Part shown: positions 1 to 12,000 of the stretch, piece after piece
Numbering within the stretch: the first letter of the stretch is position 1
Layout: each line of letters starts with the position of its first letter
From: Tipula vernalis
Lineage: Eukaryota > Arthropoda > Insecta > Diptera > Tipulidae
Direction: 5' to 3'
NCBI GenBank assembly: GCA_958295665.1
Contig: OY282560.1
Span: 98,929,930-98,993,929 of the forward strand
Length of the DNA stretch: 64,000 nt
Translations under genes and position numbers: made by a program
Notes under the pieces: model-generated
Database searches by the model: none
What the model saw: the letters and a program-made list of their open reading frames with translations, nothing else
Told to the model about the DNA's origin: nothing

Positions 1-1320
1 GGAAAACAGTAAATCTGTGATGGATGTCAACAGCTCCTTTAGTTCTTCGTCATTTTGTTGCGCGTCGGCTATTTCTTTGAAATTGGTTGCTTCCGGCATC
101 TCGATGTTTTCCAACCGAGATAGTGCGTCTGCCACCACGTTCTCCGATCCTAATATGTGTCTCACGTCTGTTGTAAATTGGCCTACGAAATCGAGGTATC
201 GGAATTGACGCCGGGACGCTTTTGCCGGATTCTGACTAAATGCGAACGTGCGTGGTTTGTGGTCAGTATAGATGGTGAATACTCGACCTTCGACAATATG
301 TTTCTTCTTTACTGCGGTGTACATCGACAACAATTCTCTGTCGTATGCACTGTATCGCTGTTGTGCTGGGGACAATTTTGACGAGTAGAACTGCAATGAC
401 TTCCAACCGTCGTTTCTGTTTTGGTCCCATTGTTGGATTACGGCTCCTATCGCGTTGTTCGATGCGTCGACCATTATTGATAACTTTGCTTCTGCTGACA
501 GATCTACTAAAAGTATTGCCTCACTCATTTGCTTCTTCGTCAGGTTAAATACTTTCTCAGCTTCGACTGTCCACTTGACTTCCCGTGTCTCATTTTTCTT
601 ACCTCCTTTTAGATATTCATTCAGGATTGCCGGATTTTGGCTCGCGTTAGATATGAACATGCGATAGAAATTTATAATTCCCAAGAATCGTCTTAAATGA
701 TTTATCGTTTTTGGGAGTGGAATTTGTTCAATCTCGGTTGGTTACCCGCACAGGGCCGAGGAAATTTATCTTATTTTTGGCAAATTAGCATTTGTTGGTG
801 TTTATTACAAATCCAGCATCGTTTAATCGTCCAAAGAGTGTCTTTAAGTGCTGCAGATATTCCTCCATGGTTGCGGACGCGACAAGTACGTCGTCTAAGT
901 ATGTAAAACAAAAGTTCAATCCTTGCAATGTGGAGTGCATGAACCTTTGGAATATGTTCCCTGCGTTGCGCAAACCAAATGTCATCCTCGACCAAATGGA
1001 GTGGCAATGGCTGTTTTGGCGATATCTTCTGGTTCTATAGGGATCTGGTGATAAGCTCTCACGAGATCTATAGTGGAGAAAATGGTTGCGCCTGATAGTT
1101 GCTGCATGAAGTCGGTTATTAATGGGATCGGGTATCGATCTGGCACCGTCACGTTATTTAACGCCCGATAGTCCCCGCACGGTCGCCATTCGACGTTCTT
1201 CTTGAGTACTAGGTGCAGCGGGCTGGCCCAGGGGCATCATATCCTGAAATTCTTTCCTGGCAATTTTCATCTTGTTTGCACTTAGCCGCCGCGGTCGGGC
1301 AAATACCGGGGGACCTCGTG
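1..1320 (-). pseudogene. Ty3/gypsy reverse transcriptase-RNase H relic
   Basis: The minus strand encodes the protease-RT junction (GPPVFARPRRL near 1290), RT with the YLDD active-site box near 895, and RNase H. Visible RNase H residues are the first Asp in VDAS (about 459-472), Glu in YDRELL (about 340), Asp in YTDHKP (about 252-271) and Asp in ADALSR (about 119-136). From about 660 down to base 1 the frame is open and leaves the window. The RT part is broken: a frameshift lies near 985, just before FGLRNAGNIFQ, and a stop follows NTNKC near 785. This is a Ty3/gypsy pol that no longer makes a full product. Upstream of RT the protease and gag are absent, and a short tandem repeat begins at about 1325. 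Confidence 0.9.
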
Positions 1321-1324
1321 TCAC

Positions 1325-1550
1325 TGTATCATGCGTGACTGGATGCGTCAGAAAGATGGTATGACGGAAAGATGATATGGTGGTGAAGGTATATGATATG
1401 ATCGCATTGTATGATGATATGACGGTATAATGGTTTGATGATATGGTGGTAAGATGGTACGTATGATGGTATTTATCACGGTATGATGGTATGGTAAGAT
1501 TGTATGATGGTACTATCATCCGAAAAAACCACCTATGTAGGCATATCAAC
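1325..1550. repeat. Degenerate TATGATGG tandem repeat
   Basis: About 220 bases are made of imperfect short units such as GATGGTATGA and GATATGGTGGTA. The repeat abuts the gypsy RT relic exactly where upstream gag-protease sequence would be expected. A similar motif in the opposite sense relative to the element lies beside the gypsy gag relic at 63155-63300. Confidence 0.7.
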
Positions 1551-1956
1551 CAATTTTAAAAGACAACATACAAGTTCATCTGCAAATTACACCTCATCGA
1601 GAGAGTTTTTACGCCAACTTCTTCCAAAAGGTAAAGCACGAAGGTAAAAGCTAGAGGGAAACATTTCCCAAACGTGGAACTCAGTTACCTGATTCATGAT
1701 TTTGAACAAAAATCAGTGACTTAAATAAGTAAATAAATTTTCACAAATTATATTATGATATAATTTCTAAATATTCATTTACCCTTTGTTCATATTTCCC
1801 CGAGTAACAGCGGGTGTATCAACCAGTTATTAACAAAAATGTTTATTCATCAAAATATACCCTTAGAATTGCTTTTTGGCACCTAAATCTACAATGCAGG
1901 TTTCACACGCCAAATTAAACTTTTACACTTGTAATTCAACCTTCTAGTCATTCATT

Positions 1957-2060
1957 TGTCGTTCCGGTTTTACTTTCCCAAATTTAGTTTATCGTTTCGG
2001 TTCTGTTTCGGTTTGTTAATTTTTTCTGGTTTCGTTTCGGTTCGGGTTTAAAACCGGTTC
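1957..2060. repeat. CGGTTT-rich degenerate simple repeat
   Basis: Repeated TTTCGGTT and CGGTTC words occur, including TTTCGTTTCGGTTCGGG. Similar DNA appears at 4990-5150, where both CCGAAACG and CGTTTCGG orientations are present, and faintly at 25865-25915. No coding signal was seen. Confidence 0.6.
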
Positions 2061-2449
2061 AACCATCATAACCATTCATCATAAACATATTAGAAACTGT
2101 AACTATGCTATAAAATCATTCCATTACATAACGATACAGCCTCCAAGCTTTGCGGGCATATTTATTTAGGTATACCGTTGTAAGTTGAGCGCTTGCCTTC
2201 CTGCTTTGAGTTGGGGCAAAATGGTATTTTCCTTGCAGAAACTATAATAACGTATCAAAAAAGTTTCGAGTAAGAATTAAACCTGGCAAAATTTTAATGC
2301 CAATGGGTTCCAATTTTATTTTTAAGCGATGAAAATGTACTTGTAGCCATTTGCCGTTCTTCCAAGTAACTATTGAATGTTTGCAATCGAATATCTTTGA
2401 TCCAATTTTAGTGCAAAATGATAATTGTCATTTACAATATTACAAAAAT

Positions 2450-2461
2450 CTACAATAGTTT
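2450..2461 (+). repeat. 5' target-site duplication of the non-LTR element
   Basis: CTACAATAGTTT is repeated exactly at 3925-3936, directly after the element's 3' end. Joining the two flanks gives an uninterrupted pre-insertion site. Confidence 0.85.
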
Positions 2462-3924
2462 CAGTAAACTCAGCTGGATGCCCAACACGTTAGAGAGGGT
2501 AAATAACGCCACTGTAGCCATTTACTCGTGCAGGAACGCCATAGGAAGAGATGGGGTTTGAAACCGGAGCTGGTAAACTGGCTGTACACTACCGTAGTGA
2601 GACCTGACTTATGTACGGAGTGGGCGTGTGGTGGCCAGCTCTGGACAAGGTAACATACAGGAGTAGAATGGGAAGGGTGCAAAGAACGGCCTGCATGCTT
2701 ATAATCGGGGCGCTTAGGACGACACCTACTCGCGCTTTGGATGTCATATTTCACCTTATTCCAGTAGAGGTTTTTGGTAAGCAGAAGGCAGCCGAGGTGG
2801 CTATGCGACTTACGGCTGTCTCTCATTGGAAGTGTCTGCAGGTGGGGCACTCGACGATAGTTGGATCACTAAGGGATGAACTGGTGAATCTAGATTATGT
2901 TATAGCAACCTTGTGCTTCGATAAAGGGTTCCGGACCGTCTGTCCTTCAAGGAAATCCTGGAGGGACGGATCAATACTGGTAAACGAGGCAGTGCAATTT
3001 TTCACGGACGGCTCTAAGCTAGATGGTAAGGTAGGAGCCGGAGTTTTCTGTGAGAAGCTTAATGTTAATATTTCTGTTCGTCTTCCTGACTACTGCAGCG
3101 TGTACCAAGCTGAAGTGGTGGCGATCGGGGAAGTCGTGACATGGTTGAAGCATAATGTGGTATCAGTAAGGGATATCGCAATTTATGTGGACAGTCAGGC
3201 GGCGGTCTGGTCACTAGAGGCGGTTTGTCTGAGGTCACGGGTGGCGCTGGATTGCCGATCATCTCTTAATGAGATGAGCGAGTATTTCAGTATCCAGATA
3301 ATCTGAGTCCCTGGTCACTCGGACATCACGGGAAATTGTACGGCAGACGAACTAGCTAGGTACGGTACGACTCTCCAGATGCAGACGGAAAGGGCAGGTC
3401 TAGAGGGGCCTATAGCAGCGCTCAAATTGGCGCTCAGTAGAAAGGCAATCGCCTTGACAAATGAGAGATGGACTAACACTCTCACGTGCAGGGTAGCAAA
3501 ACAGGTTTGGCCAAAACTGGACTTGCGGCGCTCCAAGGCACTGATATCCCTGGGAACACGAGAATTAGGATTGGTCTTAGGGATACTGATAGGACACTGC
3601 CTTTTTGGGGAACACGCGAGAAGGCTGGGTCTACAGACAAATGACTTTTGTAGAAGTTGCATGGACGAGAAGGAGGAAGAGACTTTAGATCACTTCCTAT
3701 GCTCGTGTCCGGTACTATCATACAGAAGACATTAATACTTGGGTGTGTACGGTATGGACAGCCTTTCGGAACTCGCGAACTGTGGAGTACGAGATATTTT
3801 ACGATACATAAGTAGCACTGGATGGTTTCAGGGGTAAAGGGGAGATAAGATCCTGTGGTATCACAATGGGCCACTATTGGCCTAAGTGTGCGATAGCAGC
3901 CACTCTAACCTCACCTAACCTAGC
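2462..3924 (+). mobile_element. 5'-truncated non-LTR retrotransposon with 12-bp target duplication
   Basis: A 1463-bp 3' fragment carries the end of reverse transcriptase, an RNase H domain and a C-terminal Cys/His-rich tail. A 3' region ending in CTAACC-rich sequence follows. RNase H downstream of RT points to the I/Loa-like group of insect non-LTR elements. The 12-bp duplication fits target-primed integration with 5' truncation. Confidence 0.85.
2467..3836 (+). pseudogene. Non-LTR ORF2 C-terminus: RT thumb, RNase H, Cys tail
   Basis: The RT thumb (the WGLKPELVNWLYTTVVRPDL stretch, then VQRTACMLIIGALRTTPTRA) leads into RNase H with FFTDGSKLDG near 3000, EVVAIGEV near 3115 and YVDSQAAVWSL near 3185. 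The frame then has a TGA at 3304-3306, at the position of the Trp expected before VPGHSDITGN. It continues in the same frame to a TAA at 3733-3735, after FCRSCMDEKEEETLDHFLCSC. Similar residues follow to a TAA at 3834-3836. A frameshift near 2548 separates the first ~80 bases. Few lesions in ~1.3 kb suggest a fairly young copy. Confidence 0.88.
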
Positions 3925-3936
3925 CTACAATAGTTT

Positions 3937-5200
3937 AATTTTCGCCCCAACAATACAGAATTTTTTAATTCATAACTTAGATTTTCCAAAGAAAGGTTAA
4001 AATGATGGTGAAATCAATTAAAAGAAGATATGTTATGTCAAATATATGTAGATAATTGGTAGATTTACTTTTAACTAATCCGTATTTTTCGGCAAAGTAA
4101 GAAAATTGGCCCAATGGTACAAAGAGTTCAAATTTGTCATGCTACTTGGGGACTACGATTTCCAATTTCCAATAGCACACAATTAAAATTCCCTGTCACG
4201 ATTTTGTGTTTCAAATTGTATTTTTTATTTTGCCGGGAAAGGTTACCGATGGGAAGGAATACAACCAATCCAATGTCAAATTGATCGCTTAGACAATTAT
4301 GGGAACCAGAAAATTTGAGGTAACAAAGCAATACGAAACACTAAATGACTAAAGTGTATGGAAGAGAGCCAGCTAATTAAACTTTTAAAGGCTATTTTGA
4401 TATAACCAAAGGTGGTATTAAATACGGAGTAATTTCTTGTCCGGTCCTAGTTAAAATGCGAATTACGTTTTAAAAATGTTTAGTAGTCTTTGCTTATAAA
4501 ACGATTTTTTCATATGAAGTGGTTTTCTGTATTCCCGTTGGTTCCCGTCACATTTAGTGCTAGAAATGTTCACGTTTATTTTCATCGTTCAAATTTACGT
4601 TCAATGAAATTTTGTTGATTCAGATGCAACATATAAAAATCGTAAAATTAAAAAAGAGAAAAACTATAATTAAGAAATCAATCGACATAAGCAAACTCGA
4701 GAAACAAAACAAAAAAATGTGAATCAGTTATGGTGGGCAGAATTTCAGTGAATGTAAATGGGCTATAAAACGAAATGGATATAGCGACCGAATTTGGTCG
4801 GTCCCTTGAAGGATGTGCTTAATGAATAAGCAAATTATCGGAAATGTTCATTTCAGTGAATCTTTCATTAATTATAAGTTTTGTTAACTTCTAACTACAG
4901 AATCGTATTAAAAGTGCATTTTTATTCCGAAATTAACTAGAAACTTTTAAATGTTCTTCCGTTTTTATGAGATATGGAAAATTTTTTGCGCAAAAAATAC
5001 TTGAACCGAAACGAAAAAGAACGAAATAAACCGAATAAAAATGTTGCTCCGGTTACGGTTACGGTTCACTATATTTTATTTATTTCGTTTCGGCTCCAGT
5101 TTTCGGTTCATAAAAAATTTAGGTTTACGGTTCGGTTCCGGTTTCACTCTCTGATCAAAACAAATTTTATTTCTTAGTTAAGTTTTATTCAAGTCTTCTA
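3937..5200. other. AT-rich spacer, no gene recognised
   Basis: No protein or RNA gene is supported. The stretch includes the CGGTT/AACCG-type simple repeat at about 4990-5150, whose two halves are roughly inverted (AACCGAAACGAAAAAGAACG against CGTTTCGGCTCC and related words). Confidence 0.5.
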
Positions 5201-5204
5201 TCTG

Positions 5205-5970
5205 ATAAGTGTGATGGAAATGGGATTCTAAAATGATTTTTAGATGAAGTTCTGGAATATGACCCATTAGGATGGAACTTGGCCGTTTCATAACTGATTA
5301 TGATGAAATTCGACATGCGCGATGGAAATGAAATTCTAAAATTATTTTTGGCCAAGTTCCTTCTTAAAAATGGCCAAGTTTCATTCTGTTTGGCCATATT
5401 CCAGAACTTCATCAAAAAATCATTTTAATCATTTCTCCACCATACATGTCGAATTACATCGTAATGGGTTAAAAAACGGCCAAATTCCATCCTAATCGCC
5501 ATATGGAATACGACCCATTAGGATGGAACTTGATCGTTTCTTAACTATTATGATAAAATTCGACATGTGCAATAGAAACAAAATTCTAAAATTATTTTTA
5601 GATTGAATTTTGGATATGACTGATCGGAATAGAACTTGGCTGTTTCTTAACCTATTATTGTGAAATACGATCGCAATATTCGAGAAGGTGGAATCGATTT
5701 ATCCTCATCAATATTTGTATGTTTTGCAAAAAAAAAATCCTTTTACAAAATCATTCCCATATCGCACAAGTCGAATTTTACAATAATTGGTTAATAAATA
5801 GCCAAGTTACCATTCCGATCAGCCACATTCCATCTAAAAATAATTTTAAAATCTCATTTCCATCGCACAAGTCGAATTTCATCATACTTGGTTAAGAAAC
5901 GGCCAAATTACTTCCTAATCGGCCGTATTTTAGATAAAACCTTATCTAGAAATCATTTTAGAACCCCATA
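5205..5970. repeat. Diverged satellite monomers in alternating orientation
   Basis: Monomers of the ~108-bp family described at 9045-14878 appear here one by one. They read reverse at about 5210-5346 (GATGGAACTTGGC), forward at 5347-5505 (GGCCAAGTTTCATTC), reverse again at 5506-5660 and forward at about 5735-5970. They are clearly more diverged than the main array. Confidence 0.85.
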
Positions 5971-6689
5971 TCCACAAAAGAAGTGAATAAAACATTAAGA
6001 AATACGTAAAATTTGTTTTGATGAATATAATTTGCAATAGGTTCAATTTGAAGTGTAAAATCTGTATGTTAGTGCGAAATCATAAAAAATATCATTTTTC
6101 ACTTTTTTGCAGAATCTCTGCAAAAAAAAAAAAGAAAAATTTTGATAGACGTTTCTTTGGGTTTGGATTACAGGTCCTAGTGAAGAATCATTTCGAGTCT
6201 AAAACTACTTTCAGTGGGCTACCTTCTATTTTTTGACCGAAACTCTTTTCATTTTTTAACTGACATTTTTGACTGGTATTGCCAAGGTTACCAGGTGTTC
6301 GAGTTTTTCGATATTTTCACACTTTGTTCAGCAAAAATGGTGGAGAAACCCGGATATTCGTTTGTAATCTGAGCATAAAAGTTTTCACTCGGCAACCTTG
6401 ACCATATCCTCCTAAACCGCCAGTCGTATTAGATGACTACCAATATTGTATAATAATTCTGAAAGTTTGTATGTTTGTATGTTTGTTGCTCAATCACCAA
6501 TTAGGTTTGTTGCTGAGAGTAAAAGAGGCTATGTATTTTAGCCCTATCTTATGAGGGGTCTGAGCATTGATCAAAAATGTTGTTTTCAAAGAATTCTAGA
6601 TGCAGTAAATCATAGAAATTTTTTTCTGTTTTTATTTTTGAAGCGAAACATTTTTAAAGCGAGGGTAATTGTAAAGGTATAGGAACGAG
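5971..6689. other. Spacer, no gene recognised
   Basis: AT-rich DNA with A and T runs. Short open frames lack any recognisable domain. Confidence 0.4.
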
Positions 6690-6830
6690 GTTTTTCCCAA
6701 AACAAAGACATAAAAGACATTGCCCGCATGGGATACCTTCTGGATCTCTTCCTTCTTGAGATTTTAACGCTGAACTCTCGATCTAAGCGCCGCAGCGTTA
6801 ACCACTGTAATGTTTGGCCGATGTTTTAAA
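6690..6830 (-). repeat. Possible degenerate tRNA-related SINE fragment
   Basis: The reverse complement contains CAGTGGTTAACGCTGCGGCG, close to the A-box region of the intact SINE at 7293 (CAGTGGTTAAAGCTGCGGCG). The B box is not recognisable. The resemblance of about 20 bases supports a related tRNA-derived head, but no tail or target duplication was found. Confidence 0.5.
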
Positions 6831-7280
6831 TGTAGACTCACTAAGTTTGGTATATCCGATTGAGAGATTCGCTGCAAAATTAAGAAATATATAAACAGAA
6901 CTGAAGTTTATATCAAGTAAAACTGAAATTACGCAAACAAAGGGAACTGTCAATCTGGGTTTTGTGTGAAAACAACGAAGTTCTCTAATTTTTTTACTTA
7001 ACCCGACCGTACTTAATCTGACAATTCGAGCCGGGCCCGAATATTTTTTAGATATTTATTACCCGAATCCCGTTGCGCATGAAGTTTATTTCCTTTTCGA
7101 TTTGACTTTTCAATTTATACAACTCATTGGTAATTAATACCAATGTTAAATCAGACCCCTGATCCCAACCCTAAAACGGGAATTTGCCGCCGGTCCACCA
7201 ATTGAAGTATTAACAACAATATGTTGCCATAAAAACCCAGTTAAGCATAATCCGGCCCGAACCGTTAATCATTTTAAGCT

Positions 7281-7292
7281 AATCTGCCCGAG
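7281..7292 (+). repeat. 5' target-site duplication of the SINE
   Basis: AATCTGCCCGAG recurs exactly at 7643-7654, directly after the poly(A) tail. Confidence 0.9.
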
Positions 7293-7642
7293 ACCGACCA
7301 AACAGCGCAGTGGTTAAAGCTGCGGCGGTTGGATCGGGAGGTACCGGGTTCGAATCCCGATAGGGGCGGGATGCCCCAAATCGGTGATGAAGATGAACAC
7401 ATCTATGACCCCCTGTTGAGAGTGCAGAATCCATGGGCCGACCCACCTTTCATGTCAGCACTATATGTTGGCATGAAGCAATGCAATGTGCAGGTGGTTT
7501 ATACAAAACGGGTCTATAGCCGTACGTCCTCGATTTGGCTACTGATGTGTAAAGTAGGACGGTAAAAGTAAACTGCGAAAGAGTTGGGAGTGCCTTGAGC
7601 CCCAAAACAGATTGCATAGATTAAACCAAAAAAAAAAAAAAA
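7293..7642 (+). mobile_element. tRNA-derived SINE, full length
   Basis: The ~350-bp element starts with a tRNA-like head. An A-box region (GCGCAGTGGTTAAAGCTGCG) begins near 7305 and a B box (GGTTCGAATCC) lies near 7347, about 45 bases downstream as in a tRNA gene. A tRNA-unrelated body follows, ending in an A tract of about 15. Exact 12-bp duplications flank it. The A and B boxes would form an internal RNA polymerase III promoter. A 78-codon open frame at 7329-7565 is incidental. The element needs a LINE partner, which could be one of the non-LTR families in this window, but no shared 3' end was seen. Confidence 0.92.
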
Positions 7643-7654
7643 AATCTGCCCGAG

Positions 7655-8509
7655 TCTAAATCCTATAGAACATATTCGGTGCCCATGCAGGTTTGTAGAA
7701 AATTGAAATTATATTTGAGCAGCAAGGCAGCAATTTTTCGATGTCTCAGTTTCTTAACCCTATCGAACGCTAAACGATAGTTGCTCACCTCAGGGTCTAC
7801 CTTAAAAAAGATCAAGCAGTCTTCTTCAATCCTAACAACATGAAGCAGTAATTTCAAAGGCCACCGAAGACAATACTGAAAGCTCTCTTTATATAAGCAA
7901 AAAAATTTTTACTGAAACAATTTTTATTGTTGTTCCACCGCGGATAACCCAACAAATATCGAATGCTTATTTTTATGAGTGTCAGTCCGTACTAACCATA
8001 TGTGGCCCTATTTCGATAACCTAAAAATTGTTAATAATCAAGTTTGTGAAACCTTTAGAGAGGTGACCAAGTGAAAGATTTATTAAAGAATGGTTGTGAC
8101 ACAACTGTGAGAAAATACAAAGCGGAGCTGAGCAAAGACATCATTTTTGAGGTCAAAAGAGAAAAACAAATTGTTTCCTAGGGTTTCATCAAAAACGATA
8201 TAATACCGAGACGTCTCGTGAACATTTATTTTTTGTGTTTACAATTTTTATGTGTGAGTGGATACAAACAAAATGTGTGATTGTTTGCAACAAATAAATA
8301 AAAAACATTATGCTAGATATATACAGAAAATAAACGCTTCTCGCATAGTTTCCTAAAAAATTCATGTTATTGGTTTTGGATTTTTTAACCTTTATCTAAC
8401 CTTTTACCGGCTGAATAAAAAAATACATATTTCGGCTGGATAGTGCATTCATATGTTTTATATGAAAATAAAGCGAAGTTATGATACTAACATGGGTTTA
8501 CATTGCGAA
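7655..8509. other. Spacer, no gene recognised
   Basis: AT-rich sequence with no supported gene. The 64-codon reverse frame at 7663-7857 has no recognised domain. Confidence 0.4.
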
Positions 8510-9044
8510 GAAATTCGATTTGTACGATGGAAATGGGATCTTCAAATGATTTTTAGGTGAAGTTCTGGAATATAGTATAGCCAAGTATGATGAAACTTGG
8601 CTATTTCTGAACTGATTATGATAAAATTCGACTTATACGATGGAAATGGGATTCTAAAATTATTATTAGATGAAATTCGGTTATTTTTAAACCAAGTGTG
8701 ATGAAATGCGACATGTACGATCGAAATGGGATTCTCAAATGCTTTTTAGTTGAAGTTTTTGAACATGGCCAAGTAAGATGGAACTTGGATATTTCTGAAA
8801 GGAAGATGTGGCCAAATTCATTTCTAATTGGGTTTGTCGATTCCCTTTCGAATTAGCCCCATTCCAGAATTTCTTCTAAAAAATAGTTTAGAACCCCATT
8901 TCCCTGAATTTCATCATGATCGGTTATTAAGTTTGTGTTGATTATGTGTTGTTAAGGTGTTGAATTTTATCACAATCGGTTAAGAAATAGCCAAGTTAGA
9001 TCCTAATATGCCATACTCTAGAACTTCATCTAAAAATTATTATA
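8510..9044. repeat. Diverged satellite monomers, orientation flips near 8870
   Basis: 8510-8810 reads as reverse-complement monomers (GATGGAAATGGGATCTTC, then GAACTTGG). From about 8880 the sequence reads forward (CATTCCAGAATTTCTTCTAA). This is the degenerate left edge of the array. Confidence 0.85.
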
Positions 9045-12000
9045 GCATCCCATTTCCATCGTACAACTGGAATTTCATCATAATAGGCTGAGAAACAGCC
9101 AAGTTCCATCCTACTTGGCCATATTCCAGAGCTTCTTCTAAATTTTATTTAAGAATCCCATTTCTATCATATTAGTTGAATTTTACCACAACCAGTTGAG
9201 AATTAACAGAGTTCCTTCATAATAAGCCATATTCCAGAACTTCATCTAAATATCATTTAAGAATCCCATTTCTATCACACGTGGCGAATTTCATTATAAT
9301 CAGTTCAAGAAATAGCCAAGTTCCATCCTAGTTCGGCATATTACAGAACTTCATCTAAAAATCTTTTGAAGATCCCATTTCCATACTAGAACTCAAATTT
9401 CATCATAATCGGTTGAGAAATACCCACGTTCCATCCTACTTGGCCATATCCTAGAACCTCGTCTAAAAGTCATTTGAAGATTCCATTCCCATCCTAATAC
9501 GCCATATTCTACAACTTCATCTAAAAAATATTTTAGCATCCCATTTCCATCCTACAACTCGAATTTCATCATAATGGGCTGAGAAACAGCCAAGTTCCAT
9601 CCTACTTGGCCATATTCCAGAGCTTCTTCTAAATTTTATTTAAGAATCCCATTTCTATCATATTAGTTGAATTTTACCACAACCAGTTGAGAACTAACAG
9701 AGTTCCTTCCTAATAAGCCATATTCCAGAACTTCATCTAAATATCATTTAAGAATCCCATTTCTATCACACGTGTCGAATTTCATTATAATCAGTTCAAG
9801 AAATAGCCAAGTTCCATCCTAGTTCGGCATATTACAGAACTTCATCTAAAAATCTTTTGAAGATCCCATTTCCATACTAGAACTCGAATTTCATCATAAT
9901 CGGTTGAGAAATACCCACGTTCCATCCTACTTGGCCATATCCTAGAACCTCGTCTAAAAGTCATTTGAAGATTCCATTCCCATCCTAATACGCCATATTC
10001 TACAACTTCATCTAAAAAATATTTTAGCATCCCATTTCCATCCTACAACTCGAATTTCATCATAATGGGCTGAGAAACAGCCAAGTTCCATCCTACTTGG
10101 CCATATTCCAGAGCTTCTTCTAAATTTTATTTAAGAATCCCATTTCTATCATATTAGTTGAATTTTACCACAACCAGTTGAGAACTAACAGAGTTCCTTC
10201 CTAATAAGCCATATTCCAGAACTTCATCTAAATATCATTTAAGAATCCCATTTCTATCACACGTGGCGAATTTCATTATAATCAGTTCAAGAAATAGCCA
10301 AGTTCCATCCTAGTTCGGCATATTACAGAACTTCATCTAAAAATCTTTTGAAGATCCCATTTCCATACTAGAACTCGAATTTCATCATAATCGGTTGAGA
10401 AATACCCACGTTCCATCCTACTTGGCCATATCCTAGAACCTCGTCTAAAAGTCATTTGAAGATTCCATTCCCATCCTAATACGCCATATTCTACAACTTC
10501 ATCTAAAAAATATTTTAGCATCCCATTTCCATCCTACAACTCGAATTTCATCATAATGGGCTGAGAAACAGCCAAGTTCCATCCTACTTGGCCATATTCC
10601 AGAGCTTCTTCTAAATTTTATTTAAGAATCCCATTTCTATCATATTAGTTGAATTTTACCACAACCAGTTGAGAACTAACAGAGTTCCTTCCTAATAAGC
10701 CATATTCCAGAACTTCATCTAAATATCATTTAAGAATCCCATTTCTATCACACGTGGCGAATTTCATTATAATCAGTTCAAGAAATAGCCAAGTTCCATC
10801 CTAGTTCGGCATATTACAGAACTTCATCTAAAAATCTTTTGAAGATCCCATTTCCATACTAGAACTCGAATTTCATCATAATCGGTTGAGAAATACCCAC
10901 GTTCCATCCTACTTGGCCATATCCTAGAACCTCGTCTAAAAGTCATTTGAAGATTCCATTCCCATCCTAATACGCCATATTCTACAACTTCATCTAAAAA
11001 ATATTTTAGCATCCCATTTCCATCCTACAACTCGAATTTCATCATAATGGGCTGAGAAACAGCCAAGTTCCATCCTACTTGGCCATATTCCAGAGCTTCT
11101 TCTAAATTTTATTTAAGAATCCCATTTCTATCATATTAGTTGAATTTTACCACAACCAGTTGAGAACTAACAGAGTTCCTTCCTAATAAGCCATATTCCA
11201 GAACTTCATCTAAATATCATTTAAGAATCCCATTTCTATCACACGTGGCGAATTTCATTATAATCAGTTCAAGAAATAGCCAAGTTCCATCCTAGTTCGG
11301 CATATTACAGAACTTCATCTAAAAATCTTTTGAAGATCCCATTTCCATACTAGAACTCGAATTTCATCATAATCGGTTGAGAAATACCCACGTTCCATCC
11401 TACTTGGCCATATCCTAGAACCTCGTCTAAAAGTCATTTGAAGATTCCATTCCCATCCTAATACGCCATATTCTACAACTTCATCTAAAAAATATTTTAG
11501 CATCCCATTTCCATCCTACAACTCGAATTTCATCATAATGGGCTGAGAAACAGCCAAGTTCCATCCTACTTGGCCATATTCCAGAGCTTCTTCTAAATTT
11601 TATTTAAGAATCCCATTTCTATCATATTAGTTGAATTTTACCACAACCAGTTGAGAACTAACAGAGTTCCTTCCTAATAAGCCATATTCCAGAACTTCAT
11701 CTAAATATCATTTAAGAATCCCATTTCTATCACACGTGGCGAATTTCATTATAATCAGTTCAAGAAATAGCCAAGTTCCATCCTAGTTCGGCATATTACA
11801 GAACTTCATCTAAAAATCTTTTGAAGATCCCATTTCCATACTAGAACTCGAATTTCATCATAATCGGTTGAGAAATACCCACGTTCCATCCTACTTGGCC
11901 ATATCCTAGAACCTCGTCTAAAAGTCATTTGAAGATTCCATTCCCATCCTAATACGCCATATTCTACAACTTCATCTAAAAAATATTTTAGCATCCCATT

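Noticed and set aside
1154..1549. A 131-codon reverse frame as one protein.
   Set aside because: The first half translates the TATGATGG repeat and the second half is gypsy RT start; it is a chance fusion.
7300..7365. A genuine tRNA gene.
   Set aside because: The A and B boxes are present, but there is no acceptor-stem pairing, and the body, poly(A) and flanking duplications show a SINE.
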